NCBI GenBank assembly: GCA_947627975.1
Contig: CANQYB010000005.1
Coordinates: 1 to 50,695 of the forward strand
Source: an uncultured Bacilli bacterium
GTDB lineage: Bacteria; Bacillota_I; Bacilli_A; RF39; UBA660
Length of the DNA: 50,695 nt
Reading direction: 5' to 3'
In this document: piece after piece, positions 18,406 through 27,129 of the stretch
Position numbering within the stretch: position 1 is the first letter of the stretch
How the letters are laid out: the number at the start of each line of letters is the position of its first letter
The notes under the pieces: generated by a model
What the model saw: only the letters and a program-made list of their open reading frames with translations
What the model was told of the DNA's origin: nothing
The model's database searches: none
Translations under genes and position numbers: made by a program

Positions 18406-19169
18406 TGTATGTTAGTGTTTTAGCTTCAGGTTCTAAAGGAAATTCTTGTTTGATTAAAACAGAAAATCATAATATATTAATTGATATTGGAACTACAGCT
18501 AAATATTTATGTGAAACATTAGAAAAGATTAATATAAATTCCAAAGATATAGATTATGTTTTTATAAGCCATACTCATAAAGATCACGTTAGTGCATTAA
18601 AAGGCTTTTTAAAAAAAAGTGAGCCATTTATATGTTTATCTTCAAAAATGTTTGAAGATTTAGAAGAAATTCATAATTATAATAAAATATTAATTTATGA
18701 TGACGAAATTATTTTAGATGATATAACAATAGAAATATTTAAAACATCTCATGATGCTTCTGATTCTCGAGGTTTTATTATTAAAACAGAAAATGGGGAA
18801 ATTGTTTATTTAACTGATACTGGCTATATTAATTCCAAATTATTTAAAAAATTATATAATAAAGATATATATATAATTGAAAGTAATCATGATCCTAAAT
18901 TAGTAAGAGAAGGAAAATATCCTGTATGGTTACAAAATAGAATTTTAAGTGATTATGGTCATTTATCAAATGAGATGACTGGTACTTATCTTTCAAAATT
19001 AATTGGTTCGCGTACCAAAAAAATAATTTTAGCCCATTTAAGTGAAGAAAATAATGATGAAATTTTAGCAAAGGATACAGTATTAAAAATTTTGAATAAC
19101 AATAATATAAAGTTTAATAATATTGAATGTGCTAAACAATATTTATATACAGAGGTAGATGTTTTATGA
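18405..19169 (+). CDS. walJ: WalJ/YycJ metallo-beta-lactamase-fold hydrolase
   Basis: A 254-residue MBL-fold protein. The opening SVLASGSKGNSCLI is characteristic of YycJ/WalJ. The metal motif HTHKDH is present at about residues 56-61, followed by further ligands (SHDASDSRG, TDTGY, and the late HLS). In Bacillus the gene belongs to the walRK operon and the protein is linked to DNA repair and replication-division coordination as a 5' exonuclease-like enzyme. It starts in a TAATG overlap with the M23 gene and ends in an ATGA overlap with rlmH. Confidence 0.9.
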   Translation: MYVSVLASGSKGNSCLIKTENHNILIDIGTTAKYLCETLEKININSKDIDYVFISHTHKDHVSALKGFLKKSEPFICLSSKMFEDLEEIHNYNKILIYDDEIILDDITIEIFKTSHDASDSRGFIIKTENGEIVYLTDTGYINSKLFKKLYNKDIYIIESNHDPKLVREGKYPVWLQNRILSDYGHLSNEMTGTYLSKLIGSRTKKIILAHLSEENNDEILAKDTVLKILNNNNIKFNNIECAKQYLYTEVDVL

Positions 19170-19603
19170 TTAAAATTATTTGTTTAGGAAAATTAAAAAA
19201 ACAATATTTATATGAATTTATTAATGATTATAAAAAACGTATTGAAAAATATCATAAGATAAATATTATTGAATTAAAAGATTACGAGAATAAAGAAAAA
19301 GAAACTGAAGAAATATTAAAATATTATAATTCTAATGAATTTAATATTGTTATGGCAATAGAAGGTAAAAAAATATCATCTGAAAAATTTGCCAAACTTA
19401 TTAATGACACATTTATAAACTATTCAACTATAACTTTTATAATTGGCTCATCAAATGGTGTAAGTGAAAAAATAAAAGAAAAGGCTAATTTAAATTTGTC
19501 TTTTTCTGATAATACATTTCCTCATGGCATATTTAGAGGAATATTGTTAGAACAAATTTATAGAGCTTTTAAAATAAATAATAATGAAATTTATCATAAA
19601 TAA
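19166..19603 (+). CDS. rlmH: 23S rRNA pseudouridine-1915 N3-methyltransferase
   Basis: A 145-residue SPOUT methyltransferase that modifies helix 69 of 23S rRNA. The C-terminal knot signature is clear: FIIGSSNGVSEKI, LSFSDNTFPHG, LLEQIYRAFKI and the terminal NEIYHK. The length is slightly short of 159 but complete. The site AGAGG precedes the ATG. It closes the gdpP-like to rlmH block and is followed by a bidirectional terminator facing sigK. Confidence 0.96.
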   Translation: MIKIICLGKLKKQYLYEFINDYKKRIEKYHKINIIELKDYENKEKETEEILKYYNSNEFNIVMAIEGKKISSEKFAKLINDTFINYSTITFIIGSSNGVSEKIKEKANLNLSFSDNTFPHGIFRGILLEQIYRAFKINNNEIYHK

Positions 19604-19628
19604 AAATTAGAAAATTTTTCTAATTTTT
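19602..19628. terminator. Bidirectional terminator between rlmH and sigK
   Basis: A hairpin of AAATTAGAAA and TTTCTAATTT with A runs on one side and T runs on the other, so it can stop transcription from both directions. The two convergent genes end at its edges. Confidence 0.75.
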
Positions 19629-19629
19629 T

Positions 19630-20328
19630 TTATAAAATATTATCTGATTTTATAAATTCCCTTAATATTTTTGTTATTGCTCTTTTTTCTATTCGAGAAA
19701 CATAACTTCTTGAAATTCCTAATTCTTTAGCAATTTCTTTTTGAGTCATTTCCTTTTTGTTATTTAATCCATATCTTTTTATTATTATTTCTTTCTCTCG
19801 ACCTTTTAATTTTATTAAATATTTTTTTAATAAAGCAACATTATTTTTTAAATGTATAGAATCAGCATAATCTTCTTGATTATCTTTTAAAACGTCTATT
19901 AAATTTATTTCATTACCTTCTTTATCATATCCAATTGAATCGTTTAAAGAAACATTATTATTATTTTTTTTATTTTGTCGAAAGTACATTAATATTTCAT
20001 TTTCAATACACCTTGCAGCATAAGTTGTAATTTTGGTTTTTTTATCATTTGAATAAGAATCAATACCTTTTATTAAACCAATAGTTCCTATAGAAATTAA
20101 ATCATCCGGATCATTATTTTTATTATCAAATTTTTTTACAATATGAGCTACTAATCTTAAATTATGTTCAATTAATTTATTTCGTGCATCTTTATCTCCT
20201 TTAATCATTAAATCAATATATTTTTTTTCATCTTCTGGGCTTAATGGATCTGGAAAAACATTATTTGAATAACTGCCTGTAAAAAACATAGCATTCTTAA
20301 TAATACTTACTAATACACTTAATATCAT
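19630..20328 (-). CDS. sigK: RNA polymerase sporulation sigma factor SigK (pro-sigma K)
   Basis: A 232-residue sigma-70-family protein matching late mother-cell sigma K. A hydrophobic N-terminal pro-sequence (first about 20 residues) precedes [17 protein letters not shown]. Region 2 has [29 protein letters not shown] and [16 protein letters not shown]. Region 4 ends with [17 protein letters not shown]. The gene is uninterrupted, with no skin-type element. The site AGGAG lies before ATG 20328. In the family this factor drives coat and mother-cell lysis genes after proteolytic activation. Its presence, with gerA and cotF-type genes, supports a sporulating organism. Confidence 0.95.
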   Translation of the reverse strand: MILSVLVSIIKNAMFFTGSYSNNVFPDPLSPEDEKKYIDLMIKGDKDARNKLIEHNLRLVAHIVKKFDNKNNDPDDLISIGTIGLIKGIDSYSNDKKTKITTYAARCIENEILMYFRQNKKNNNNVSLNDSIGYDKEGNEINLIDVLKDNQEDYADSIHLKNNVALLKKYLIKLKGREKEIIIKRYGLNNKKEMTQKEIAKELGISRSYVSRIEKRAITKILREFIKSDNIL

Positions 20329-20456
20329 TTAATTCACTCCTAATTAAATTTATTTAAAGTAACTTATTTTAATAACTATGAAAAATTAAAAAATTTAAAT
20401 TGATTTTACATTTTTTTACACAGTTTTAATATTTTTTTTTAAAGTAATTAAACATT

Positions 20457-20465
20457 TGATATAAT
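20457..20465 (+). promoter_or_regulatory. Extended -10 promoter upstream of the GNAT-murD-murE operon
   Basis: TGATATAAT is a perfect extended -10 box, 23 bases before ATG 20489, with the ribosome-binding site AGGAGATG in between. The -35 region is only T-rich. Confidence 0.6.
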
Positions 20466-20488
20466 ATAATATATATAGGAGATGAATT

Positions 20489-20980
20489 ATGAATATAAAT
20501 TTAAAAAAATTGACTTTAGAACAATTTAATTATATTATGGATGATTTAAATAAAGATGAAAAAAAGTTTGTTAATTTTACTTATAATAGTGATTTTCATC
20601 AAAAACATAGTTGTAATTCAACTGGTATATTTTTAGACGATAAATTAGTTGGTATTTTTTATATAGTAGAAATTTGGAAAATACCAGCAATTCGTCTTGC
20701 AATTTTAAGAGAATATCGAGGAAAAAATATTGCAACATATGCCACAGATAAAATTATCGATGAATATGGAAAAATATTTTTTGATATTCCATATTTTTAT
20801 AGTGAAGTAGATCCTTTTAATCAAAATGCAATTAACTTAATGAAAAAGTCTAGTTGGGAAAGAAATTATAATTTTGATGAAATAATTTCAAATGAAGGTG
20901 GGTCAGAGTTTTTATTATATACTAAACCTAATCCACATTTTAAAAAAGAAATAAAAGAAAAGGGAGTTTTAAAAAAATGA
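20489..20980 (+). CDS. GNAT-family N-acetyltransferase
   Basis: A 163-residue protein with the GNAT fold pattern. A beta-4 strand (IPAIRLAIL) runs into REYRGKNIATYATDKII, which resembles the acetyl-CoA-binding R/QxxGxG/A loop. This is followed by VDPFNQNAINLMKKSSW, typical of the end of the domain. The substrate is unknown. It overlaps murD by four bases (ATGA) and shares its promoter, so a role tied to cell-wall synthesis or simple co-transcription are both possible. Confidence 0.7.
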   Translation: MNINLKKLTLEQFNYIMDDLNKDEKKFVNFTYNSDFHQKHSCNSTGIFLDDKLVGIFYIVEIWKIPAIRLAILREYRGKNIATYATDKIIDEYGKIFFDIPYFYSEVDPFNQNAINLMKKSSWERNYNFDEIISNEGGSEFLLYTKPNPHFKKEIKEKGVLKK

Positions 20981-22305
20981 TTCAAAACAAAAAAATTTTA
21001 GTTTTAGGTATGGCCAGAAGTGGTATATCTATTGCTAGATTTTTATCACGCTTTGGTAATGATATTACGATTACCGATTTAAAAACACAAGATGAAAAAA
21101 TACTTGATGAATTTGCTAAATTAAATATAAAAGTAATAATAACAGAAAATCAAGAAGAACTACTTGATGAAACTTTTGATTTAGTTATAAAAAATCCTGC
21201 TATTAGAAAAGATAATAAAACTGTTTTAAAAGCTAAAAATTTAAAAATTGATGTTATAAATGAAATAGAGGCAAGTTATCATTTTTTACCTAAAAATGTC
21301 AAGATAATAGCAATTACTGGGTCTAACGGGAAAACAACTACAACAATGATAACTTATGAATTATTAAAATATACTAGTAATAGAGTTCATTTAGCAGGAA
21401 ATATGGGGATACCACTTTCAAGTATAATAGATAAAATTAAAGATAATGATATTTTAGTTTTAGAAATTTCCGATCATCAATTGTGTGATATGTATAATTT
21501 TAAAAGTGACATAAGTGTTATTACTAATTTAAGTAAAGTTCATCTTGATTTTCACAATAGTTATGAAGAATACAAAGATATTAAAAAAAGAATATTTAAT
21601 AATCACAACGAAAAATCAATTGCTATATTAAATAATAATGATAAAGAAGTATTAGAGCTTTGTAAAAATATTCCGTCTAAAAAAATATTTTTTTCAAGTA
21701 TTATAAAATCTGATGCATATATTAAAAATAATAAAATAATATATAATGGAGAAGAAATTATATCTTTAAATGATATTAAAATTAAAGGAAATCATAATTA
21801 TGAAAATATTATGATAGGAATTATTATTTCTAAAATGTATGGAATAAAAAATGATAGCATAAAAGATTTTTTACAAAAATTTAATGGAGTAGAACATCGC
21901 CTTGAATATGTAAAAACTATAAATGGAATTAAATTTTATAACGATTCAAAATCAACAAATAATAAATCAACTATTATTGCATTGGATTCTTTTAATGATC
22001 CAATAATATTAATAATGGGAGGGTTAGATAGAAATATTGCTTTTGATGAAATATCGTCTCATTTAAATAATGTTAAAGCAATTGTTTGTTATGGCGAAAC
22101 AAAAGAAAAAATTTTTACATTTGCATTAGAAAATAATAAAAAATGTTTTGTATTAAATAATTTAAAAGAAGCAACTAAGAAAGCATATGAAATTGCTTCA
22201 AATAATGATATTGTTTTACTTTCTCCAGCCTGTGCATCTTGGGATCAATTTCCTAATTTTGAAATTAGAGGTAGAGAATTTAAAAATATAATTGACAATT
22301 TATGA
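20977..22305 (+). CDS. murD: UDP-N-acetylmuramoyl-L-alanine--D-glutamate ligase
   Basis: A 442-residue Mur ligase that adds D-glutamate to UDP-MurNAc-L-Ala in the cytoplasm. The N-terminal motif VLGMARSGISIARFL binds the uridine nucleotide. The central ATP loop is ITGSNGKTTTTMI, the catalytic region includes LEISDHQL (family usually SSFQL) and the C-terminal domain has NDSKSTN and the late LLSPACASWDQF typical of MurD. It lies between the GNAT gene and murE, from which it is separated by 12 bases containing GAAAGGA. Confidence 0.96.
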   Translation: MIQNKKILVLGMARSGISIARFLSRFGNDITITDLKTQDEKILDEFAKLNIKVIITENQEELLDETFDLVIKNPAIRKDNKTVLKAKNLKIDVINEIEASYHFLPKNVKIIAITGSNGKTTTTMITYELLKYTSNRVHLAGNMGIPLSSIIDKIKDNDILVLEISDHQLCDMYNFKSDISVITNLSKVHLDFHNSYEEYKDIKKRIFNNHNEKSIAILNNNDKEVLELCKNIPSKKIFFSSIIKSDAYIKNNKIIYNGEEIISLNDIKIKGNHNYENIMIGIIISKMYGIKNDSIKDFLQKFNGVEHRLEYVKTINGIKFYNDSKSTNNKSTIIALDSFNDPIILIMGGLDRNIAFDEISSHLNNVKAIVCYGETKEKIFTFALENNKKCFVLNNLKEATKKAYEIASNNDIVLLSPACASWDQFPNFEIRGREFKNIIDNL

Positions 22306-22317
22306 AAGGAAAATTTT

Positions 22318-23676
22318 ATGTTAAATATTAAAATAGATTCAAGAAAAGTAACAAAAGGAGATACTTTTGTTGCGATAGTTGGATTAAATACTGATGGTCA
22401 TAATTTTATTAATGATGCTATTAATAATGGAGCAACAAAAATTATAGTATCTAAAGATGTAAATATAAATGAAAAAGTTGAAAAAGTATTAGTTAAGGAT
22501 ACAACAGAATATTTGCACAATTATTTATTATCTAATTATGCTGATAAAATTAATTCTATAGATTTAATTGGTGTTACTGGCACTAATGGTAAAACAACAA
22601 CGTGTTTTTTAGTTTATCAATTATTGAAGTCTTTAAATAAGAAAGTAGCATATATTGGTACTGTTGGATATTATTTTCAAGATGAATTTAAAAAACTTGA
22701 TAATACAACTCCTAATATTATTGAGTTATATGATTTAATTTTAGAATCAATTAATAAAGGTTGTGATACAGTTATAATGGAAGTAAGTTCACATGCTTTA
22801 TCTCAAAATAGAATTGATGGTTTAAAATTTAAAACTGCTGCTTTTACAAATTTTACCCAAGATCATTTAAATTATCATAAAACAATGGAAAATTATTTGA
22901 ATGCAAAATTAAAAATATTAAATTATTTAAATGATGACTCAATTATGATTGCTAATATTGATGATGAAGTTGGAGAAAAATTTAGATATAAAAATTTTAA
23001 GACTATTAGTTTTAATAATGCTGATTTCAAAATTATTAATTATTTAGATAAAGACTTTAAAACAGAAATAGAATTTACATATTTAAATAAAAATTATAAA
23101 TGTATTGTAAATTTAAAAAGTAAATTTAATGTATATAATTTTATTACTGCTATTGCAATAGTAAATTCATTAGGATTTAATATAAATGATATCTTGAAAA
23201 AATCTCTTGAAATAACTGCGCCAAAAGGAAGATGTGAGCAAATTAAAATTAATGATGGAATTGCTGTTGTTGATTATGCTCATACTCCTGATGCAGTATT
23301 AAAAATAATAAATGCATTTAATGAGAATAAAAAGGGTAAAATAATTACAATAGTGGGTTGTGGGGGAGATAGAGATCCTCAAAAAAGACCACAAATGGGA
23401 AAAATTGCAACAGACTATTCTGATTATGTAATATTTACAAATGATAATCCTAGAACAGAAGATGAAAATAAAATTATAGATGACATAATTATGGGAGTAG
23501 AAAAAAAGAACTATGAAATTGTTCTTGATCGTAAAAAAGCAATAGAAAAAGGAATTACGATGATTAAAAAAAATGATGTTTTATTAGTATTAGGAAAGGG
23601 CCATGAGGATTATCAAATAATAGGTAATACTAAATATCATTTTGATGATATGGAAATAATTAAAAATTTTATATAA
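22318..23676 (+). CDS. murE: UDP-MurNAc-tripeptide synthetase, meso-diaminopimelate type
   Basis: A 452-residue Mur ligase adding the third amino acid of the stem peptide. The opening DSRKVTKGDTFVAIVG and the ATP loop GVTGTNGKTTTCFL are typical, as are EVSSHALSQNRIDGL and VDYAHTPDAVLKII. The substrate-selectivity motif near the C-terminus is DNPRTED. Arg in DNPR is the known signature of meso-DAP-adding enzymes, in contrast to lysine-adding ones, so the organism probably has meso-DAP peptidoglycan. Its 3' end runs into a terminator hairpin. Confidence 0.96.
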   Translation: MLNIKIDSRKVTKGDTFVAIVGLNTDGHNFINDAINNGATKIIVSKDVNINEKVEKVLVKDTTEYLHNYLLSNYADKINSIDLIGVTGTNGKTTTCFLVYQLLKSLNKKVAYIGTVGYYFQDEFKKLDNTTPNIIELYDLILESINKGCDTVIMEVSSHALSQNRIDGLKFKTAAFTNFTQDHLNYHKTMENYLNAKLKILNYLNDDSIMIANIDDEVGEKFRYKNFKTISFNNADFKIINYLDKDFKTEIEFTYLNKNYKCIVNLKSKFNVYNFITAIAIVNSLGFNINDILKKSLEITAPKGRCEQIKINDGIAVVDYAHTPDAVLKIINAFNENKKGKIITIVGCGGDRDPQKRPQMGKIATDYSDYVIFTNDNPRTEDENKIIDDIIMGVEKKNYEIVLDRKKAIEKGITMIKKNDVLLVLGKGHEDYQIIGNTKYHFDDMEIIKNFI

Positions 23677-23702
23677 AAAAATCTTTATAAAGATTTTTTT
23701 TT
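23675..23702. terminator. Terminator between murE and the small convergent gene
   Basis: A nearly perfect palindrome centred at 23687/23688, with core AATCTTTATAAAGATT flanked by A and T runs. It serves murE on the plus strand and contains the stop codon of the minus-strand gene. Confidence 0.75.
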
Positions 23703-24038
23703 GACTTTTAATATATTTTTATCACATAATTTACGCATTTCTTCATTGTAAGCATTAATAATTTCCATAAGAATTGGAAATTTTTTGTTTTTATCAAATG
23801 GTATGTATATATTATTACTATCTTTGTCAATTATAGTTACATTCTCAAATTCATCAAAATATTTAATATTATAGTTTTCATCAATAGGAATGGAAATTAA
23901 AAGATAAATATTATATTTTTTATTTAATAATACAATATAATCGGCATATTTATTATTAATTATTTTAAAATTATTTGCTAGTAACATTTCCAATGTTACA
24001 TTATCATTTATTTCAAAATTTTCTATTTCTTTTAACAT
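23685..24038 (-). CDS. Hypothetical protein, 117 residues
   Basis: I do not recognise this protein. It is soluble, with no signal or membrane segment, and is charged, with alternating hydrophobic strands (YADYIVLLNKKYNIYLLISI) followed by a probable helix near the C-terminus. It has a strong ribosome-binding site (AAGGAGG) before ATG 24038. It is a single-gene unit, convergent with murE, with its stop codon in the shared hairpin. The good start signal and normal codon use argue that it is a real gene. Confidence 0.65.
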   Translation of the reverse strand: MLKEIENFEINDNVTLEMLLANNFKIINNKYADYIVLLNKKYNIYLLISIPIDENYNIKYFDEFENVTIIDKDSNNIYIPFDKNKKFPILMEIINAYNEEMRKLCDKNILKVKKKSL

Positions 24039-24132
24039 ATTTCCTCCTTTTTTCTTTTTATTATAATAACAAATTTAAATATAAATGTAAATCATATATA
24101 TTATATAATATTAATTGTCTCTTAAAAAAATT

Positions 24133-24161
24133 AAAAAACGACTTTTTAAAAGTCGTTTTTT
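24133..24161 (-). terminator. Terminator after tRNA-Ala
   Basis: Hairpin AAAACGACTTTT paired with AAAAGTCGTTTT, flanked by A runs that read as T runs on the minus strand. It lies 34 bases beyond the 3' end of the tRNA. Confidence 0.75.
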
Positions 24162-24194
24162 ATTTTAAAACTATATAAAGTTTTTTTATTAATT

Positions 24195-24271
24195 TGGTGG
24201 AGAATAAGGGACTCGAACCCTTGACCCTCTGCGTGCAAGGCAGATGCTCTAGCCAACTGAGCTAATTCCCC
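24195..24271 (-). tRNA. tRNA-Ala (anticodon TGC)
   Basis: A full cloverleaf can be read on the minus strand from 24271 to 24195, including an encoded CCA end. The acceptor arm has the G3-U70 wobble pair that identifies alanine tRNA. The anticodon stem-loop CTGCCTTGCACGCAG presents TGC. The T-arm contains GGTTCGAGTCCC. It is a single gene with its own promoter and terminator. Confidence 0.96.
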
Positions 24272-24289
24272 AAATGTCAGAACATATTT

Positions 24290-24318
24290 AATATAACATA
24301 TTAAAATTAAATTTTCAA
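24290..24318 (-). promoter_or_regulatory. Promoter of tRNA-Ala
   Basis: On the minus strand, TTGAAA (24318-24313) is followed after 17 bases by TATATT (24295-24290), with a TGn extension in front of it. The start point would be about ten bases before the mature tRNA 5' end. Confidence 0.7.
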
Positions 24319-24363
24319 GTATAATCTTTAATAATGTAAATACTTTAAAAAATGGAAAAAGAT

Positions 24364-24372
24364 TGATATAAT
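24364..24372 (+). promoter_or_regulatory. Extended -10 promoter of hemW
   Basis: TGATATAAT lies 24 bases before ATG 24397, with TTTAAA at 24344-24349 as a possible -35 element at 17-base spacing. Confidence 0.65.
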
Positions 24373-24396
24373 AAATTTGAAAGTAAGTGATAAATT

Positions 24397-25479
24397 ATGG
24401 AAAGTGTTTATATTCATGTTCCTTTTTGTAAAAAAATTTGTACTTATTGTGATTTTTGCAAAACTATTTATTATAAATCATGGATTTTTCAATATTTAGA
24501 AGCTTTAGAAAAAGAAATAAATAATTATTATGATGGTGAAATATTAAAGTCTATTTATATTGGTGGAGGTACACCATCATGTTTAGATAAAGAAGAATTA
24601 AATTTATTATTTAAAATTATTTCAATATTTAAAAAAGATAAATATACGGAAATAACTTTTGAATGTAATTTAAATGATATAAATAATGAATTATTGGATA
24701 TACTAAAAAATAATGGGGTAAATAGATTAAGTATAGGAATTGAATCATTTAATCAAGATTTACTTGAATTAATGAATAGAGATGCTTATTTTGAAGATGC
24801 ACAAGAAAAAATTAATTTATGTCGTAGTATGGGATTTAATAATATTAATGTAGATTTAATATATGGATTTAATATTCAAACTATAAGTATGTTAAAAAAT
24901 GATTTGAAAAAAATATTAAAATTAAATGTTGAACATATTTCAACATATTCACTAATAATTGAGGATAACACTCATTTTGGTATTAGTAAAATTAAACCTA
25001 TTGATGATGAATTAGATGCTAAAATGTATGAAATTATTTGCAAAATTTTAAAACGTCATAATTATAATCATTATGAAATTAGTAATTTTTCTAAAAAAGG
25101 ATATGAATCAATTCATAATTTAAACTATTGGTATAATAAGGAATACTATGGTTTTGGTTTAGGTGCTCATGGCTTTATGATGGGATTTCGCTATGAAAAT
25201 ACCCGAAGTTTAACTGATTATATTAATGGAAAAATACATTTAAAAGAACAAATTATGTCAAAAGATGAAAATATGCAAAATGAGCTTATGCTTTCCTTAC
25301 GTTTAAAAAAAGGAATAAATGTTAAAGAATTTTATAAAAAATATAATATAAATATTCAACAAGTTTTTGATTTTACAGATGTTATAAAAAAAGGGGAAAT
25401 AATTTATAAAAATGGATATATTTTTATACCAGAAAATAAATTTTATGTTATGAATGAAATTTTATTGAAATTATTATAG
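24397..25479 (+). CDS. hemW: HemW-like radical SAM protein (putative heme chaperone)
   Basis: A 360-residue radical SAM protein. The cluster motif is CKKICTYCDFC (Cys11, Cys15, Cys18, Cys21). The fourth Cys and the opening YIHVPFC mark the HemW/HemN-like group. It is followed by IYIGGGTPSCL and ECNLNDIN, which bind S-adenosylmethionine, and by NRLSIGIESF. HemW is proposed to deliver heme rather than oxidise coproporphyrinogen. No heme genes are near, so the biochemical role here is uncertain. The length is typical. The next gene begins nine bases later with AGGAGG. Confidence 0.88.
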   Translation: MESVYIHVPFCKKICTYCDFCKTIYYKSWIFQYLEALEKEINNYYDGEILKSIYIGGGTPSCLDKEELNLLFKIISIFKKDKYTEITFECNLNDINNELLDILKNNGVNRLSIGIESFNQDLLELMNRDAYFEDAQEKINLCRSMGFNNINVDLIYGFNIQTISMLKNDLKKILKLNVEHISTYSLIIEDNTHFGISKIKPIDDELDAKMYEIICKILKRHNYNHYEISNFSKKGYESIHNLNYWYNKEYYGFGLGAHGFMMGFRYENTRSLTDYINGKIHLKEQIMSKDENMQNELMLSLRLKKGINVKEFYKKYNINIQQVFDFTDVIKKGEIIYKNGYIFIPENKFYVMNEILLKLL

Positions 25480-25488
25480 GAGGAAAAT

Positions 25489-26304
25489 ATGAAGAAAAAA
25501 ATTATTTATTTTTTAATAATAATAATAATTTCTTTTTCTTTTAATAATAATGTATTTGCTAAAGATAATTTAAAATTAAATAATAATGATAAAATTGAAA
25601 TGACAACTAATCTTTCTAGTGATGCTAATTTAAAATCCTTAAAGTTTAATACGGGCATACTATCACCAAATTTCGATCCAAAAATCAGCAATTATACATT
25701 AACTGTTAATGATAATGTAGATAATGTTATTTTAAGTGGTTCTTGTAATAAATGTAAATCAATTAGTGGTTTAGGAAATTTTAAGCTGTCAAATGGTACT
25801 AAGAATTATAAAATTAATGTTGTAGCTGAAGATGATAGTTCATCTAAAACGTACAATATTTTTATAACTAAAAAAAATTCCGATAAAAAAATAGTTCAAG
25901 AAGATAATAATTCAGTAAATTTAAAAAAATTGAAGGTAGAAGGTTATAAAATATCTCCAAGTTTTAACAAGCTAAATAATAAATATACAGTAATTATTAA
26001 TAGTAGTGATGAAAAAATTGATATTAAGTATGATGTATTTGATAAAAATGCTACTGTTAAAATTAATGGCAATAAAAATTTAAAATATGGAGAAAATACT
26101 GTTATTTTAACTGTAGAAAATAAAGAAAAAAAACAAGAATATTTTTTAACAGTTATAAAAAATAAAAAATTAAATAAAGATAAAATAACAACTCAAATTA
26201 AAAAAAATAATTTAAATAAAAATTATAGTTTAATAATAATTCCTTTAGTTGCAATTTTAATTATTATAATTTCTTGGTATTTTATATTTAAATATAAAAA
26301 ATAA
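25489..26304 (+). CDS. Membrane-anchored surface protein with two cadherin-like beta-sandwich domains
   Basis: A 271-residue cell-surface protein. It has an N-terminal signal peptide (about residues 1-25, ending near NNVFA) and a C-terminal membrane anchor (about 246-267) with a basic tail. Between them are two copies of a domain like the cadherin-like beta-sandwich family (Pfam PF12733). The first, from about 48, reads LKSLKFNTGILSPNFDPKIS; the second, from about 145, reads LKKLKVEGYKISPSFNKLNN. The first copy carries a close Cys pair (CNKC). The function is probably structural or adhesive. It is co-transcribed with hemW and followed by a terminator. Confidence 0.8.
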   Translation: MKKKIIYFLIIIIISFSFNNNVFAKDNLKLNNNDKIEMTTNLSSDANLKSLKFNTGILSPNFDPKISNYTLTVNDNVDNVILSGSCNKCKSISGLGNFKLSNGTKNYKINVVAEDDSSSKTYNIFITKKNSDKKIVQEDNNSVNLKKLKVEGYKISPSFNKLNNKYTVIINSSDEKIDIKYDVFDKNATVKINGNKNLKYGENTVILTVENKEKKQEYFLTVIKNKKLNKDKITTQIKKNNLNKNYSLIIIPLVAILIIIISWYFIFKYKK

Positions 26305-26315
26305 ATTTTATTAAT

Positions 26316-26342
26316 TCATCTATTTAAGATGATATTTTTTTT
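26316..26342 (+). terminator. Terminator after the cadherin-like gene
   Basis: A short hairpin, TCATCT and AGATGA with a five-base loop, followed by a run of T. The stem is small, so this is of medium confidence. Confidence 0.55.
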
Positions 26343-26395
26343 ATTAAAAATAATATTTAATAGTATTTATAAATATAATAAACTAGGTGAATTAT

Positions 26396-27085
26396 GTGAA
26401 TAATATTTTTAATAATAAAAATTTTAGTCAAAAAAAATTAATTGCTCATCGAGGATTATATTATAAAAATATAAAGGAAAATACTAAAACTGCTTTTTTA
26501 GAAGTATTAAAAAATAAAAAATATATTGGTGCAGAATTTGATATCCATGAAACTAAAGATCATAAGTTTGTTGTTATCCATGATTCGTTAATAAATAGAA
26601 CAAGTGACGGTAGTGGCCTTGTCGGGAAAATGACTTACAAAGAACTTTTAAAATTCAATTTTGGTACTAAAGAAAAAAAAGAAAAAATACCATTACTTGA
26701 AGATGTTCTTAAAATATTGAAAAATAAAGTTAAAATAATAGAAATAAAAAAAGTTGAAAGTTTTATAAAATTAAATAATATTTTAAATAAATATCAAGAT
26801 ATTTATGTTGCTTCTTTTTACAAAAAATATCTTTTAAATTTATCAAAATTAAATCATAATTATAAAATAGGTCTTTTTAATAATCTTTTTAATTCACAAG
26901 ATACTTATATGCCATATGATTTTATTGGTATTTTCTATAAATTAGCAACAAAAAATATAATTAATTTTTTTAATAAAAATAATTTAGAAATAATGTTATT
27001 TGGTATAAAAAATATAAACCAAATTAAAAATTATAAAAACAATTATAATTTCTATTTTATAATAGATGAAAATTATTTGAAGTAA
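26396..27085 (+). CDS. Glycerophosphodiester phosphodiesterase
   Basis: A 229-residue GDPD-family TIM-barrel enzyme that hydrolyses glycerophosphodiesters to glycerol-3-phosphate and an alcohol. Catalytic motifs are present: AHRG (family HRG), the metal-binding AEFDIHETKDH (family E.D...T.D) and VVIHDSLINRTSDGSG. The C-terminal third is more divergent. The start is GTG 26396, because AGGTGA stands five bases before it; the in-frame GTG at 26387 lies within that site. It has no signal peptide, so it acts in the cytoplasm. Confidence 0.9.
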   Translation: MNNIFNNKNFSQKKLIAHRGLYYKNIKENTKTAFLEVLKNKKYIGAEFDIHETKDHKFVVIHDSLINRTSDGSGLVGKMTYKELLKFNFGTKEKKEKIPLLEDVLKILKNKVKIIEIKKVESFIKLNNILNKYQDIYVASFYKKYLLNLSKLNHNYKIGLFNNLFNSQDTYMPYDFIGIFYKLATKNIINFFNKNNLEIMLFGIKNINQIKNYKNNYNFYFIIDENYLK

Positions 27086-27105
27086 ATATTAAAATAAGAT
27101 ATAAT
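27077..27105 (+). promoter_or_regulatory. Promoter of the WG-like protein pair
   Basis: TTGAAG (27077-27082), a 17-base spacer and TATAAT (27100-27105), 24 bases before ATG 27130. The -35 element overlaps the last codons of the upstream gene. Confidence 0.7.
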
Positions 27106-27129
27106 GTAGATAGTAAGGTAGTTGATAAT

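Noticed and set aside
19630-20328. Skin-type recombination element or split sigK
   Set aside because: The frame is continuous from pro-sequence to region 4, and no recombinase gene is nearby.
23685-24038. Toxin or antitoxin candidate
   Set aside because: It is a single gene with no partner frame on either side and no recognisable toxin or DNA-binding motif, so such a label is not supported.
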